61,007 bases of DNA from an uncultured Clostridia bacterium (GTDB lineage Bacteria; Bacillota; Clostridia; Christensenellales; UBA1242): positions 1 to 61,007 of the forward strand of contig CALVOK010000031.1 in NCBI GenBank assembly GCA_944350275.1, read 5' to 3'. A program made the position numbers and the translations under genes. This document shows positions 26,107 through 33,590 of this stretch, one piece after another. The notes under the pieces were generated by a model that searched no databases, was not told the DNA's origin, and worked only from the letters and a program-made list of their open reading frames with translations. Numbering within the stretch: the first letter of the stretch is position 1; each line of letters opens with the position of its first letter.

Positions 26107-27284
26107 ATATTTTAGATGAGAAGAACTTAAAAGAGATACTCTATTCCATTTTGTTTGTTGCAGGAGATGGAATAGAGAGGTCTTTTATTGCTGAAAAACT
26201 TGATATAAGCAAGAAAGATTTAGACAAGGCAATTGAAGAACTTAAAAAAGAACTTTCTGGCGACAAAGGTGTACATTTAATAGAGTACAAGGACAAAATC
26301 CAACTTGCCACAAATCCAAACTATGCCTCATTTATATCAGATGTGCTTAATCCAATTCGAGAAAAGTCTCTTACCAGAGCCGCTCTTGAAACCCTTGCAA
26401 TAATAGCATACAAACAACCAATCACCAAACTTGAGATTGAGGACATTCGTGGTGTAAACTCAGATTATGCAGTACAGATTCTCATTGACCAAAACATGAT
26501 AGAGGTTGTGGGAAGAAAAGACGCGGTCGGAAAACCGTTATTGTTTGGAACGACCGAGAATTTCCTAAAACGTTTTGATATAAAGAATATTTCCGACTTG
26601 CCAGACTACGACGAATTGCTAGAGAGAATAAAGACTATTAGGTCGGAAGAGGATGAAAACACACAAAACACTTTGTTTAGAAATGTTGACGACCTTGAAT
26701 TTATAGAAGAACTTCCTGATTATCTAAAAGGGGAAAACGTTCAAAAATTTGAGGCTGATGGCAATGAAGAAATAGAAAGTTTAAATGTGAAGCAAATTGA
26801 TAAAGAAAATATGGCTATAGAAAAAGAGTTGACTGCCTTAGATGAGGATATAGAAAATATTATAGATGAGAGTGAGGTTTCACAGAAAGAAACGAAAGAA
26901 ACAAAAACTGTCAACGCAAAGAAAAATGACAGCAAAAAGGGTAAAACAAATAAAGCAAACGAAAAATCATCAATTAAGGTGGATGATACTAAAGGGCATT
27001 TAGAAGATAACATTGATGAACTAAAAAATGTTATTCCAAAAATGATTAAAACGGAGATACAGAATAATAACATTGAGAATGATATAGACGATAAATTATT
27101 GGGTGAAAATGAAGATTTACACAACATTGATAATTCTAAAGACATAAGTAAAGATTTTGACCTATCAAATCTTGATGAACTTATGGGCAGTGACCTTGAT
27201 GATGACCTAGTAATTGGAAGTATAGATGTAGAAAAATTGCGTGCACTCTTTGAAGATGATAGTCAAGAGAAGAATATAAACTAA
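26103..27284 (+). CDS. scpB: Segregation and condensation protein B with long acidic tail
   Basis: ScpB dimers bind the kleisin ScpA. Residues 1-180 are the normal tandem winged-helix protein, with LKEILYSILFVAGDGI at the start and the signature TRAALETLAIIAYKQPITKLEIEDIRGV (split at about 93-120). Residues about 185-393 are an extension absent from standard ScpB proteins of about 180-200 residues. It is Glu/Asp/Asn/Lys-rich, low in complexity, with a Lys-rich patch near 270-290 and acidic segments ending SIDVEKLRALFEDDS. A terminator follows. Confidence 0.93.
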   Translation: MNILDEKNLKEILYSILFVAGDGIERSFIAEKLDISKKDLDKAIEELKKELSGDKGVHLIEYKDKIQLATNPNYASFISDVLNPIREKSLTRAALETLAIIAYKQPITKLEIEDIRGVNSDYAVQILIDQNMIEVVGRKDAVGKPLLFGTTENFLKRFDIKNISDLPDYDELLERIKTIRSEEDENTQNTLFRNVDDLEFIEELPDYLKGENVQKFEADGNEEIESLNVKQIDKENMAIEKELTALDEDIENIIDESEVSQKETKETKTVNAKKNDSKKGKTNKANEKSSIKVDDTKGHLEDNIDELKNVIPKMIKTEIQNNNIENDIDDKLLGENEDLHNIDNSKDISKDFDLSNLDELMGSDLDDDLVIGSIDVEKLRALFEDDSQEKNIN

Positions 27285-27340
27285 AAGCAATATATTGACG
27301 AACATTAAGCCTATCAAAGAGAGGTTGGTACTTTATATGG

Positions 27341-27368
27341 AAAAACACCAGATTTCACTGGTGTTTTT
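27341..27368 (+). terminator. Rho-independent terminator after scpB
   Basis: AAAAACACCAG (27341-27351) and CTGGTGTTTTT (27358-27368) form a perfect 11-bp stem with a 6-base loop and a T run. Confidence 0.92.
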
Positions 27369-27390
27369 TCATATAAAAACTCTTATAAAA

Positions 27391-27480
27391 AGTAGTATGT
27401 ATGTCAGACGTACTACTATTTATAGTATTTTGTATACAAGACATATTACTATATCTAGTATTATGCAATGCGTAATAGTA
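27391..27480. repeat. Three-hairpin intergenic element, copy A
   Basis: Three neighbouring palindromes form the element. The first is AGTAGTATG...CGTACTACT at 27391-27417 (stem with one G-T pair), the second TATAGTAT...ATTACTATA at 27421-27453, and the third TAGTATTATGCA/TGCGTAATAGTA at 27456-27480. The same three hairpins, in the same order and with shared loop words (ATGTCAGAC, ATGCANTGC), recur at 47144-47229. No coding potential. Confidence 0.75.
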
Positions 27481-27493
27481 CATTTTCTCTAAT

Positions 27494-27522
27494 GAATATA
27501 ATAGTTTTATCAAGCATAGAAT
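27494..27522 (+). promoter_or_regulatory. Possible sigma-E-type promoter for spoIVFB
   Basis: CATAGAAT (27515-27522) is one base from the sigma-E -10 consensus CATACAAT, and GAATATA (27494-27500) sits 14 bases upstream where a -35 is expected. In B. subtilis spoIVFB is a sigma-E gene. A start site near 27529 would fall on the ATG of the small ORF at 27528. Confidence 0.45.
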
Positions 27523-27527
27523 AGACT

Positions 27528-27677
27528 ATGCAAAAAAGAATTAAAAGTTATGGAAAAAGTTACAATTTCGTGCAGTTTAAGGTCAAGATAAATAGGCTTA
27601 TTATATTAAAGGTATTATTTTTTACACTTGTGTTAATTGAGATAGTTTTAGGTATTTTATGGGCATTAGGATATTAA
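27528..27677 (+). CDS. Small single-pass membrane peptide upstream of spoIVFB
   Basis: The 49-codon ORF reads as a basic N-terminus (MQKRIKSYGKSYNF) followed by one hydrophobic helix from about residue 24 to the end (LIILKVLFFTLVLIEIVLGI). It overlaps the spoIVFB start by 19 bases. Its place is that of spoIVFA, whose product anchors and restrains SpoIVFB, but the peptidase-like domain of SpoIVFA is absent. There is no ribosome binding site. With the predicted start site at 27529, it would have to be read leaderless or not at all. Real expression is therefore uncertain. Confidence 0.4.
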   Translation: MQKRIKSYGKSYNFVQFKVKINRLIILKVLFFTLVLIEIVLGILWALGY

Positions 27678-28519
27678 AGAAAATTAAAAAGGTTAAGTTT
27701 CCAGTTCATCCATCGTTTATTTTACTTGCTTTATGGTTTATTTTGACAAGGGACCTGCTGAGTTTTGTCTCTTTTGTTATGGTGGTGTTATCTCATGAGT
27801 TTGGACATTATTTTGTTGCAAAGAAGTTGGGATATAAGTTGGATAGTTTTTTTATTGCTCCGTATGGTGTGAGTTTAAATTATCAAGAGAAGGCATTTGA
27901 TAGCAAGGATGAGGTGCTAATTGCCTCTGCGGGACCTTTTGTCAACGTATGTTTAACACTTTTTCTTGTGTCTATGTGGTGGATATTTCCAAATTTATAT
28001 AATTTTACATTTAACATTGCCGAACAATCACTTATTTTGGGACTATTCAATCTACTTCCTGCCTATCCACTTGATGGAGGGCGAATTTTGGTAGGGCTTT
28101 TGCAACATACTCTTCCACGAGAGAGGGCGGTGTCCTTGACACGAAAGTTTAATTATATTTTTTCTTTTTTGCTTTTAACACTCTTTATCATTTCATGTTT
28201 TGTAAACTTCAATCCATCACTTTGTTTATGTGGGTGCTTTCTAATTCTTGGAATAATTGATTCAAAGTATGAAAGTCGATACACACCCATTTCGATTTTT
28301 AAAAAACAAACAAAAAATTTTTCAAAACCTGTGTTTTATGCGGTTAAGAGTGATGTTACAATTTCTCAACTTTTAAAGCATATTGAGGTTAACAAATTTA
28401 CAATATTTGTTGTCGTGTTATCAAACGGAAAGACTATCCAACTTGACGAAGAGAAGGTAAAAAAGTTATCTTTAGCCTATCCGTTGACAACAAAAATAGA
28501 TAAGATTTTTAAGAATTAG
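27659..28519 (+). CDS. spoIVFB: Site-2 protease SpoIVFB (M50)
   Basis: This intramembrane zinc metalloprotease cleaves the pro-sequence of sigma-K during sporulation. HEFGH (about 47-51) provides the catalytic Glu and two zinc ligands, and NLLPAYPLDGGR (about 130-141) supplies the Asp ligand. Six hydrophobic segments lie before about residue 205. A cytoplasmic CBS-like C-terminal segment (about 215-286, DVTISQLLKHI) matches the family layout. Its expected substrate, pro-sigma-K, is encoded at 55180. Confidence 0.9.
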   Translation: MGIRILKKIKKVKFPVHPSFILLALWFILTRDLLSFVSFVMVVLSHEFGHYFVAKKLGYKLDSFFIAPYGVSLNYQEKAFDSKDEVLIASAGPFVNVCLTLFLVSMWWIFPNLYNFTFNIAEQSLILGLFNLLPAYPLDGGRILVGLLQHTLPRERAVSLTRKFNYIFSFLLLTLFIISCFVNFNPSLCLCGCFLILGIIDSKYESRYTPISIFKKQTKNFSKPVFYAVKSDVTISQLLKHIEVNKFTIFVVVLSNGKTIQLDEEKVKKLSLAYPLTTKIDKIFKN

Positions 28520-28635
28520 TATGTTTACTAAATGACAATTTTTAATTTTTGGTATTTATAAACGGTTATTTAGTTATAATTCCATAACTGTTTTAAAAAT
28601 AAATGTTCCAATAATTGTTACTAAAAGTCAAGTGT

Positions 28636-29079
28636 CTAAACTAAAAATGGCAAGAGAGAATCTATATTTTTCCTTTCGAGTTCTTTTAGATTTGTGAGGA
28701 TTTCGTCAAGTTCTTTTGATAATCCCTGATGATCTGCCTGGTCTTTTATGCAAGTTAAAAACCCCATAAATGTGCCAAGAAGCATAAGTTCTGCGATGTG
28801 TCGAGTGGTTTTATCTGTCATTGTTGACATATTGATAGAACTCCATAGTTTTGCTTTTTCCAGCCAATTGTTATCCTTTATTCCTTCAATTTTTTCGGCT
28901 TTTGCAAAAAGTTCGCATTCCTTTTCAAGTGCAAGGTATTTGTCCTCTTCACTCGCCAATTCCTTTTGAAGTTTGTTATCTTTTACTTTTGGTAGTATAT
29001 CCTCAATAGATTGTACTGCCGTTTTTATGTTCTGATAGATAGCGTTTATGTACTCTGTGATTTTTTCTTTTTCGTCCAT
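28636..29079 (-). CDS. Conserved four-helix-bundle protein of unknown function
   Basis: The 147-residue protein is predicted to be almost all helix, in four segments of about 25 residues: KITEYINAIYQNIKTAVQSIEDIL, LQKELASEEDKYLALEKECELFAK, a third with MTDKTTRHIAELMLLGTFMGFL, and a last with LSKELDEILTNLKEL. The pattern resembles ferritin-like or DUF2383-like bundles common in Clostridia, but no metal-ligand set is obvious. I start at ATG 29079 behind GGAGG; an upstream TTG at 29091 overlaps that site. It is convergent with spoIVFB. Confidence 0.75.
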   Translation of the reverse strand: MDEKEKITEYINAIYQNIKTAVQSIEDILPKVKDNKLQKELASEEDKYLALEKECELFAKAEKIEGIKDNNWLEKAKLWSSINMSTMTDKTTRHIAELMLLGTFMGFLTCIKDQADHQGLSKELDEILTNLKELERKNIDSLLPFLV

Positions 29080-29237
29080 TTTAACCTCCAATTTAGTTTG
29101 TGTAAAAAACTTTAAAATATTACAAAATTTGACAAATATTTAAATTCTTTATGTGACTCTTGTTTTGGTGTTTTATATGCTATTTATTTTCGAGCATTCA
29201 TCAGTTAGAATGTAGATATTATCGAGAACCGCCACCT

Positions 29238-29262
29238 AAATTATTTGCACAAATAATTTTTT
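29238..29262 (+). terminator. Terminator-like hairpin just before the cyclase-like gene
   Basis: AAATTATTT (29238-29246) and AAATAATTT (29251-29259) form a 9-bp stem with loop GCAC and a T run. No + strand gene lies directly upstream, so it may be an attenuator in the leader of the following gene. The stem has no G-C pairs and would be weak. Confidence 0.4.
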
Positions 29263-29310
29263 ATAACAAAATCTATGTATACAATTTTTATCTTTGCAGA
29301 AAATAAAACC

Positions 29311-30708
29311 ATGAAAACAAGCACGAAAATTTTATTTGTCATATTTATTGCAGTAACAATACCATCTCTGGTACTGGGCAATTCCATTCTTGCTGGGATA
29401 ACCGCTACCGAAAATGGTTTTATCTTTAACTTTGATGTAAAAGGTATAATTGCAATCATCTTGACAGTGTTCTCAATAGTCCTAGGTTCAATACTCTTCA
29501 CTCGATTTTTGTCGTCGCTGAGGCTGGAGTATGCTTTATTTTTTTCAAGTTTGCCTCTAATTGTCATATATGGCGGAATAATGTTCTTGATAGCAGATTT
29601 ATCAAATATAAATAGTAACTTTGCAAAATCTGTTCGTTCACTTTTGAACCTTTCGACAGACAATGCCTATAACACTATTTTGTGGGCGGTTTTGGTAACC
29701 ATAATTTTTATAGTGCTTCTATCAATTAATTACTTTTTAATGTGTAAACCTATGAACAAACTTGAAAGGATAGTCTCTCGCCTAGGAGACGGAAAGGTTA
29801 AGGAAGAAAAACTGCAGATAGGTGGTGGAAAACAGTTTAAAAATATTGAGCATGGTCTCAATAAAATAAACAACAATTATATGGAAAAGGATAGGACACT
29901 GCGAACGGTCGACCTTAAATCTCAAAGAGATATTTCAAAACGACTGCTTCGTTTTATAGGTAAAAATGACCTTTTAGAACTAGAGCGAGGTAGACAAATC
30001 AAAAAACATTCGACGATAATGTCTATCAGGCTTGATAGCAGTGATAATTCTCTTACAGGCGACTACAATAGGCTTAATTCGCTTATAAATGGACTTTCAC
30101 CAATTGTTAGACGATATGGCGGATTTATGCTTAATTATTATGGTAGCGGTGTCGTTTGCATTTTTACAAGGTCAGAGGATGCTATTGACTGTGCAGTGGC
30201 AGTTTGTAGAAATATAAGGTTAAAAAATAAGGCAAACAATGGTGAGTACAAGGTAAGACTATCTATTTTTTCTGGAGAACCTTCACTTGCTTTGACGGGT
30301 CAAGATAAAAAACAACTTTTGGTCGTCTCAGATGAAGTCAAATTGCTGGAAAAAATGAGAAGGATAGGAGATTTTATAGATGCGAAAATAGTGTTTTCTA
30401 AATCATGTATAGATGATTTGCCTTTGCGGTATAAATTTGCATATAGGTATATAGGCAACTTAAATACCTACGACAACAGTGACATCCTGCTGTTTGAAGA
30501 TTTAGATGTCTACTCTAAGGAAAAATCAAGTAAACTTATAAAAAATAAAGGGCTGTTTGAACGAGGAGTAATTTGTTACAACAATGGAGATTATCAAAAA
30601 GCACTTGACTATTTTAAAGAAAACTTGAGGATATATTCAGATGACAAGGCAGGGTATGTCTATTATAACAACGCAAAAGAAAAACTAAGTCAAGACGGCA
30701 ATAATTAG
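29311..30708 (+). CDS. Membrane protein with degenerate class III cyclase domain and TPR
   Basis: The 465-residue protein resembles class III adenylate-cyclase receptors. Three to four membrane helices (to about residue 140) are followed by a HAMP-like segment (CKPMNKLERIVSRLGDGK, about 143-160). A cyclase-homology domain (about 230-385) contains IVRRYGGFMLNYYGSGVVCIF and AVAVCRNIRLK. A C-terminal TPR-like pair begins FERGVICYNNGDYQKALDYF. The usual GDG metal motif is GSG, and the first metal Asp is also not evident (STIMSIRLDSS). I infer a catalytically dead or altered sensor. The ATG at 29275 is an alternative start; neither has a clear ribosome binding site. Confidence 0.65.
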   Translation: MKTSTKILFVIFIAVTIPSLVLGNSILAGITATENGFIFNFDVKGIIAIILTVFSIVLGSILFTRFLSSLRLEYALFFSSLPLIVIYGGIMFLIADLSNINSNFAKSVRSLLNLSTDNAYNTILWAVLVTIIFIVLLSINYFLMCKPMNKLERIVSRLGDGKVKEEKLQIGGGKQFKNIEHGLNKINNNYMEKDRTLRTVDLKSQRDISKRLLRFIGKNDLLELERGRQIKKHSTIMSIRLDSSDNSLTGDYNRLNSLINGLSPIVRRYGGFMLNYYGSGVVCIFTRSEDAIDCAVAVCRNIRLKNKANNGEYKVRLSIFSGEPSLALTGQDKKQLLVVSDEVKLLEKMRRIGDFIDAKIVFSKSCIDDLPLRYKFAYRYIGNLNTYDNSDILLFEDLDVYSKEKSSKLIKNKGLFERGVICYNNGDYQKALDYFKENLRIYSDDKAGYVYYNNAKEKLSQDGNN

Positions 30709-30741
30709 ATAAATAGCCTATCTATTAAATATACCACATAG

Positions 30742-31026
30742 TAAAAGGTGCCTAAACGGAACAGATAAAGTCTAAAGTTTAAGTAAATTCTACGACAAAA
30801 AAGCATCTAAACGGAACTAATATTGTCTGTCTTTTAAATGCAGTGTACGATGTAAAAGTGCCTAAGTGGAACAGATAAAATCTATAATTTAAGTAAATTA
30901 TACGATAAAAAGCATCTAAACGGAACTAATATAGTCTGTCTTTTAAATGCAGTGTATGATAAAAGGTCCCTAAGCGGAACAGATAAAATCTATAATTTAA
31001 GTAAATTCTACGATAAAAAGCATCTA
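30742..31026. repeat. Tandem array of two alternating ~54-bp units (period ~109)
   Basis: Unit A begins G(T)GCCTAAACGGAAC and unit B begins GCATCTAAACGGAAC. They alternate A-B-A-B-A-B': unit A at about 30748, 30858 and 30966, and unit B at 30803, 30912 and 31020, the last truncated. The larger period is 108-110 bases. Copies of each type are about 90% alike, while A and B share mainly the opening CTAAACGGAAC and the closing TACGA...AAAA. The array fills the 325-base gap before the TM2 gene, and its end GCATCTAAGATGC is itself palindromic. No ORF spans it. Confidence 0.85.
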
Positions 31027-31033
31027 AGATGCC

Positions 31034-31063
31034 TTGACAGGAGATGGGGAAAAGGTATATACT
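31034..31063 (+). promoter_or_regulatory. Strong promoter abutting a start codon
   Basis: TTGACA (31034-31039) and TATACT (31058-31063) have an 18-base spacer. The predicted start site is within a base or two of the ATG at 31070, so the transcript may have no leader. Confidence 0.65.
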
Positions 31064-31069
31064 TTTTTT

Positions 31070-31753
31070 ATGAAGTGGAAAAGGGAACTTGGCAAGATTA
31101 AAACCTGTCCAAGATGTCATATGCAATATGCTGAAGGTCTTGAGGTCTGCTCAGATTGCGGACTAATTTTTTCGCGTCTTGAAATAGCGACGAATACCGA
31201 CGCAAAGAAAAAAATAAAACGCTTCGATTTTGACTATATTATCAAGACGAACCAACTGCCTAGCGATGTGAGTTATATAAAACTCCTGCTATATTCAATT
31301 TTCCTCGGTGTGTTTGGTGGACACTGCTTTTATGTAGGCAGGTACTTTAGAGGCTCTTTGCTTCTTGCTAATTTTCTGTTTTTGTTATGTTTAACCATTT
31401 TTAATGACGCGATTGCTCAGGTTGGTGATGGTGCCTTGCTGGGTATCTTGTCGACCCTATGCGGTTTTATCCTGCTTGTATGGCTTTGGGATATAATCAT
31501 GATAGCAACAAAACGTTTCAAAGTGCCTATTGCAATTGACCTAGAAAGCGAAAGGGCAATTTACGAGAAAGAAAACGAGGAACGTCAAAAGTATTTAAGC
31601 GAGATTGATAAACTTAATAATGAAATAGAAACCAATAGAAGTATATTAAAGGAAAACTTTGAGGACAATACTGACCAGACTAAATCAGAAGAGCCAAAGG
31701 ATAGCGACAATCTTGATTTAAATAGGTCAGATAAAAATAATTCAAAAAGATAA
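31070..31753 (+). CDS. Zinc-ribbon, TM2-domain membrane protein with coiled-coil tail
   Basis: In this 227-residue protein a four-cysteine zinc ribbon (CPRCHMQYAEGLEVCSDCG, about 13-31) leads into a TM2 domain. There LLYSIFLGVFGGHCFYVGRYFRGSLLL (two parts, about 65-92) carries the typical GxHxFYxG turn. One or two further helices and a cytoplasmic Glu/Asn-rich coiled coil (about 160-227, YLSEIDKLNNEIETNRSI) follow. The TTG at 31034 is the -35 box, so ATG 31070 is the first usable codon. It lacks a ribosome binding site and may be read leaderless. mnmA follows 12 bases later. Function is unknown. Confidence 0.8.
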   Translation: MKWKRELGKIKTCPRCHMQYAEGLEVCSDCGLIFSRLEIATNTDAKKKIKRFDFDYIIKTNQLPSDVSYIKLLLYSIFLGVFGGHCFYVGRYFRGSLLLANFLFLLCLTIFNDAIAQVGDGALLGILSTLCGFILLVWLWDIIMIATKRFKVPIAIDLESERAIYEKENEERQKYLSEIDKLNNEIETNRSILKENFEDNTDQTKSEEPKDSDNLDLNRSDKNNSKR

Positions 31754-31765
31754 GAGGATTTTAAA

Positions 31766-32860
31766 ATGAGAATTGTAGTGGGTATAAGCGGAGGAGTTGA
31801 CTCGTCGGTTTCGGCATATCTTCTAAAAGAACAGGGACATGATGTCATTGGTCTTTTTATGGTAAATTGGGAAGAGAAAGACGGATATTGTACTGCCGAA
31901 GAGGATTTTGAAGATGTAAAGAGGGTGTGCAACAAAATAGGTATTCCATATTTTTCAGTTAACTATTCAAAGGAGTATTATGATAGAGTCTTTGAGTACT
32001 TTCTTGACGAATACAAAAATGGTAGAACACCAAATCCTGACGTTTTATGTAACCGTGAAGTTAAGTTTGGACCATTTTTAGAACAAGCACGGAAACTTGG
32101 TGCTGATATGATAGCGACAGGACATTATGCAAAGAAGATTGAAAAGGACGGCAAATTCTATCTTGCTAAGGCTGATGACCTTAACAAAGACCAATCATAT
32201 TTTTTAAATCAACTCAGTCAAGAACAATTAGCAAGTGTAATTTTCCCGCTTGCAAGCATAGATAAACCAAGAGTGAGGAAAATTGCTCATAAACTTGACC
32301 TATCAAATGCCGAGAAGAAAGATAGCACAGGTATATGTTTTATTGGTGAGCGTAATTTTAAAAACTTTTTAAAAGAATACCTGCCTGCAAAGCCAGGTAA
32401 AATTTTAGACTTAGATGGCAACGAGATAGGAACTCATGACGGATTAATGTACTATACTTTAGGACAGAGGCGAGGTCTTAACATAGGTGGTCGAAAGGGT
32501 GGAAATGGACAGCGATGGTTTGTGATTAAAAAGGACCTTGAAAATAATATTCTATATGTTTCACAAGGCGAGGACGACTTGCTATACTCAGATTATCTGT
32601 TTGCAATTGGAATGAATTGGATACCAGAAATTCCTAATAATAGGACATTTGAATGTTTTGCTAAATTTAGATATCGTCAGCCTGACCAAAAGGTAAAAGT
32701 AACTATTCTTAACGAAAAAGAGATTCGAGTAGATTTCGTTGAAAGTCAGAGAGCAATAACACCAGGACAATTTGTTGTTCTCTATGATGAAAAAGGTATA
32801 TGCCTAGGTGGCGGTACTATTGACAAGAGTTTTAAAAAGGATGGGAGACAGATAAGTTGA
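31766..32860 (+). CDS. mnmA: tRNA 2-thiouridine synthase MnmA
   Basis: MnmA thiolates U34 of Lys, Glu and Gln tRNAs. The PP-loop is [12 protein letters not shown] (about 5-16), which activates U34 with ATP. The catalytic Cys pair is in [13 protein letters not shown] (about 95-107) and [11 protein letters not shown] (about 190-200). The C-terminal beta barrel contains the TPGQFVVLY motif. The upstream spacing of 12 bases suggests co-transcription with the TM2 gene. A large cloverleaf structure starts at the first base after its stop. Confidence 0.96.
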   Translation: MRIVVGISGGVDSSVSAYLLKEQGHDVIGLFMVNWEEKDGYCTAEEDFEDVKRVCNKIGIPYFSVNYSKEYYDRVFEYFLDEYKNGRTPNPDVLCNREVKFGPFLEQARKLGADMIATGHYAKKIEKDGKFYLAKADDLNKDQSYFLNQLSQEQLASVIFPLASIDKPRVRKIAHKLDLSNAEKKDSTGICFIGERNFKNFLKEYLPAKPGKILDLDGNEIGTHDGLMYYTLGQRRGLNIGGRKGGNGQRWFVIKKDLENNILYVSQGEDDLLYSDYLFAIGMNWIPEIPNNRTFECFAKFRYRQPDQKVKVTILNEKEIRVDFVESQRAITPGQFVVLYDEKGICLGGGTIDKSFKKDGRQIS

Positions 32861-32961
32861 CTGCCAGCAAACGCAAGCATTTTCAATGCTTGCAAAGCAT
32901 AAGCCTTCGGCTTGTGCTTGCCATTTTCTGCCTAGAGGTCAGAAAATGGGTTTGCTGGCAG
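32861..32961 (+). other. 101-base perfect cloverleaf (four-way junction) after mnmA
   Basis: An outer 12-bp stem (CTGCCAGCAAAC, 32861-32872, with GTTTGCTGGCAG, 32950-32961) encloses three hairpins in a row. They are GCAAGCATT/AATGCTTGC (32873-32893), AGCATAAGCC/GGCTTGTGCT (32896-32918, one T-G pair) and CCATTTTCTG/CAGAAAATGG (32921-32949). Only about four bases of the junction are unpaired. It is more GC-rich than its surroundings and begins right at the mnmA stop; a short T run (GGTTTT) follows. It may be an elaborate terminator, an RNA element or a mobile palindromic unit. It lacks tRNA consensus bases. Confidence 0.8.
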
Positions 32962-33014
32962 GTTTTATGTATAAAAATTATCAAATTAGCCAACCTATAA
33001 ATAGGAGGTTAGAA

Positions 33015-33242
33015 ATGATAATTGCAAACTGGATAGCATTTATTATCTTGCTTATTGGTGGACTAAATTGGGGACTTGTAGGACTTTTCAATTTCAATCT
33101 TGTCGCATGGATAAGCATGGGTAATAAAATTATAGAGCGAATTATATATGTCCTTGTTTTAATTGCAACCATTTGGTTAATTATCTCTGCTGCAATAGAT
33201 GGTGGAATAGTACTCACCAATGGACTCTATAATCGTGCATAA
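33015..33242 (+). CDS. DUF378 small membrane protein
   Basis: The 75-residue protein has two to three hydrophobic segments. WIAFIILLIGGLNWGLVGLFNFNLVAWI contains the DUF378 hallmark GGLNWGLVG (about 15-23). The family's function is unknown. AGGAGG sits 6 bases before ATG 33015. The open frame extends upstream into the cloverleaf structure, but nothing supports translation there. A terminator follows. Confidence 0.88.
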   Translation: MIIANWIAFIILLIGGLNWGLVGLFNFNLVAWISMGNKIIERIIYVLVLIATIWLIISAAIDGGIVLTNGLYNRA

Positions 33243-33256
33243 TATAGATAAACTAG

Positions 33257-33288
33257 AAAAGAGAATTTCTCAAATTCTCTTTTTTTAT
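33257..33288 (+). terminator. Rho-independent terminator
   Basis: AAAAGAGAATTT (33257-33268) and AAATTCTCTTTT (33272-33283) form a 12-bp stem with loop CTC and a T run. Confidence 0.88.
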
Positions 33289-33426
33289 GTATAAATCTTT
33301 GACAGACTAAAATACTTAAGATGGAATAGATTAAAAACAGACGTAGATTGCAAACAGATTAAAATTGTATTATTTAATTAAAATTCACTTGACAAATTCG
33401 GTGAATTTTGTTAAAGTTTAGTTTAT

Positions 33427-33515
33427 GCAGAGATGGCCGAGCGGTTTAAGGCGCACGCTTGGAAAGCGTGTGAGGTGAACAGCCTCCGCAGGTTCGAATC
33501 CTGTTCTCTGCGCCA
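33427..33515 (+). tRNA. tRNA-Ser (GGA anticodon)
   Basis: Acceptor arms GCAGAGA and TCTCTGC pair fully, followed by discriminator G and an encoded CCA (33513-33515). The D arm is TGGCCGAGCGGTTTAAGGC, and the anticodon stem ACGCT/AGCGT encloses a loop with GGA. A long variable arm (TGAGGTG...) marks a class II tRNA, and the T arm has GGTTCGAATCC. The anticodon reads UCC and UCU codons. A TTGACA box at 33389-33394 lies upstream with a weaker -10 near 33411. Confidence 0.97.
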
Positions 33516-33551
33516 AAAGTGCATACTAAATAAAACAACTTAAATAGACAT

Positions 33552-33585
33552 AAAAAATATCCATGCAACTTGCATGGATATTTTG
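33552..33585. terminator. Bidirectional terminator
   Basis: ATATCCATGCA and TGCATGGATAT form a strong stem with A and T runs on both sides. It lies between tRNA-Ser and the convergent small gene. Confidence 0.85.
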
Positions 33586-33590
33586 TCAAA

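Noticed and set aside
27295..27492. 65-residue ORF after scpB
   Set aside because: It reads through the terminator and the three-hairpin element; the coding is incidental.
30742..31026. CRISPR array
   Set aside because: The recurring word CTAAACGGAAC is spaced about 53-57 bases apart, but the sequences between are themselves repeated. Spacers should be unique, and no cas genes are nearby.
32861..32961. tRNA gene or integron attC site
   Set aside because: The fold is cloverleaf-like, but there is no GTTC T-loop, no conserved D-loop bases and no CCA. The outer ends do not fit the attC core words RYYYAAC/GTTRRRY, and no integrase is present.
32886..33014. N-terminal extension of the DUF378 protein
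   Set aside because: The frame is open but lies in the cloverleaf and has no ribosome binding site. AGGAGG before 33015 decides the start.
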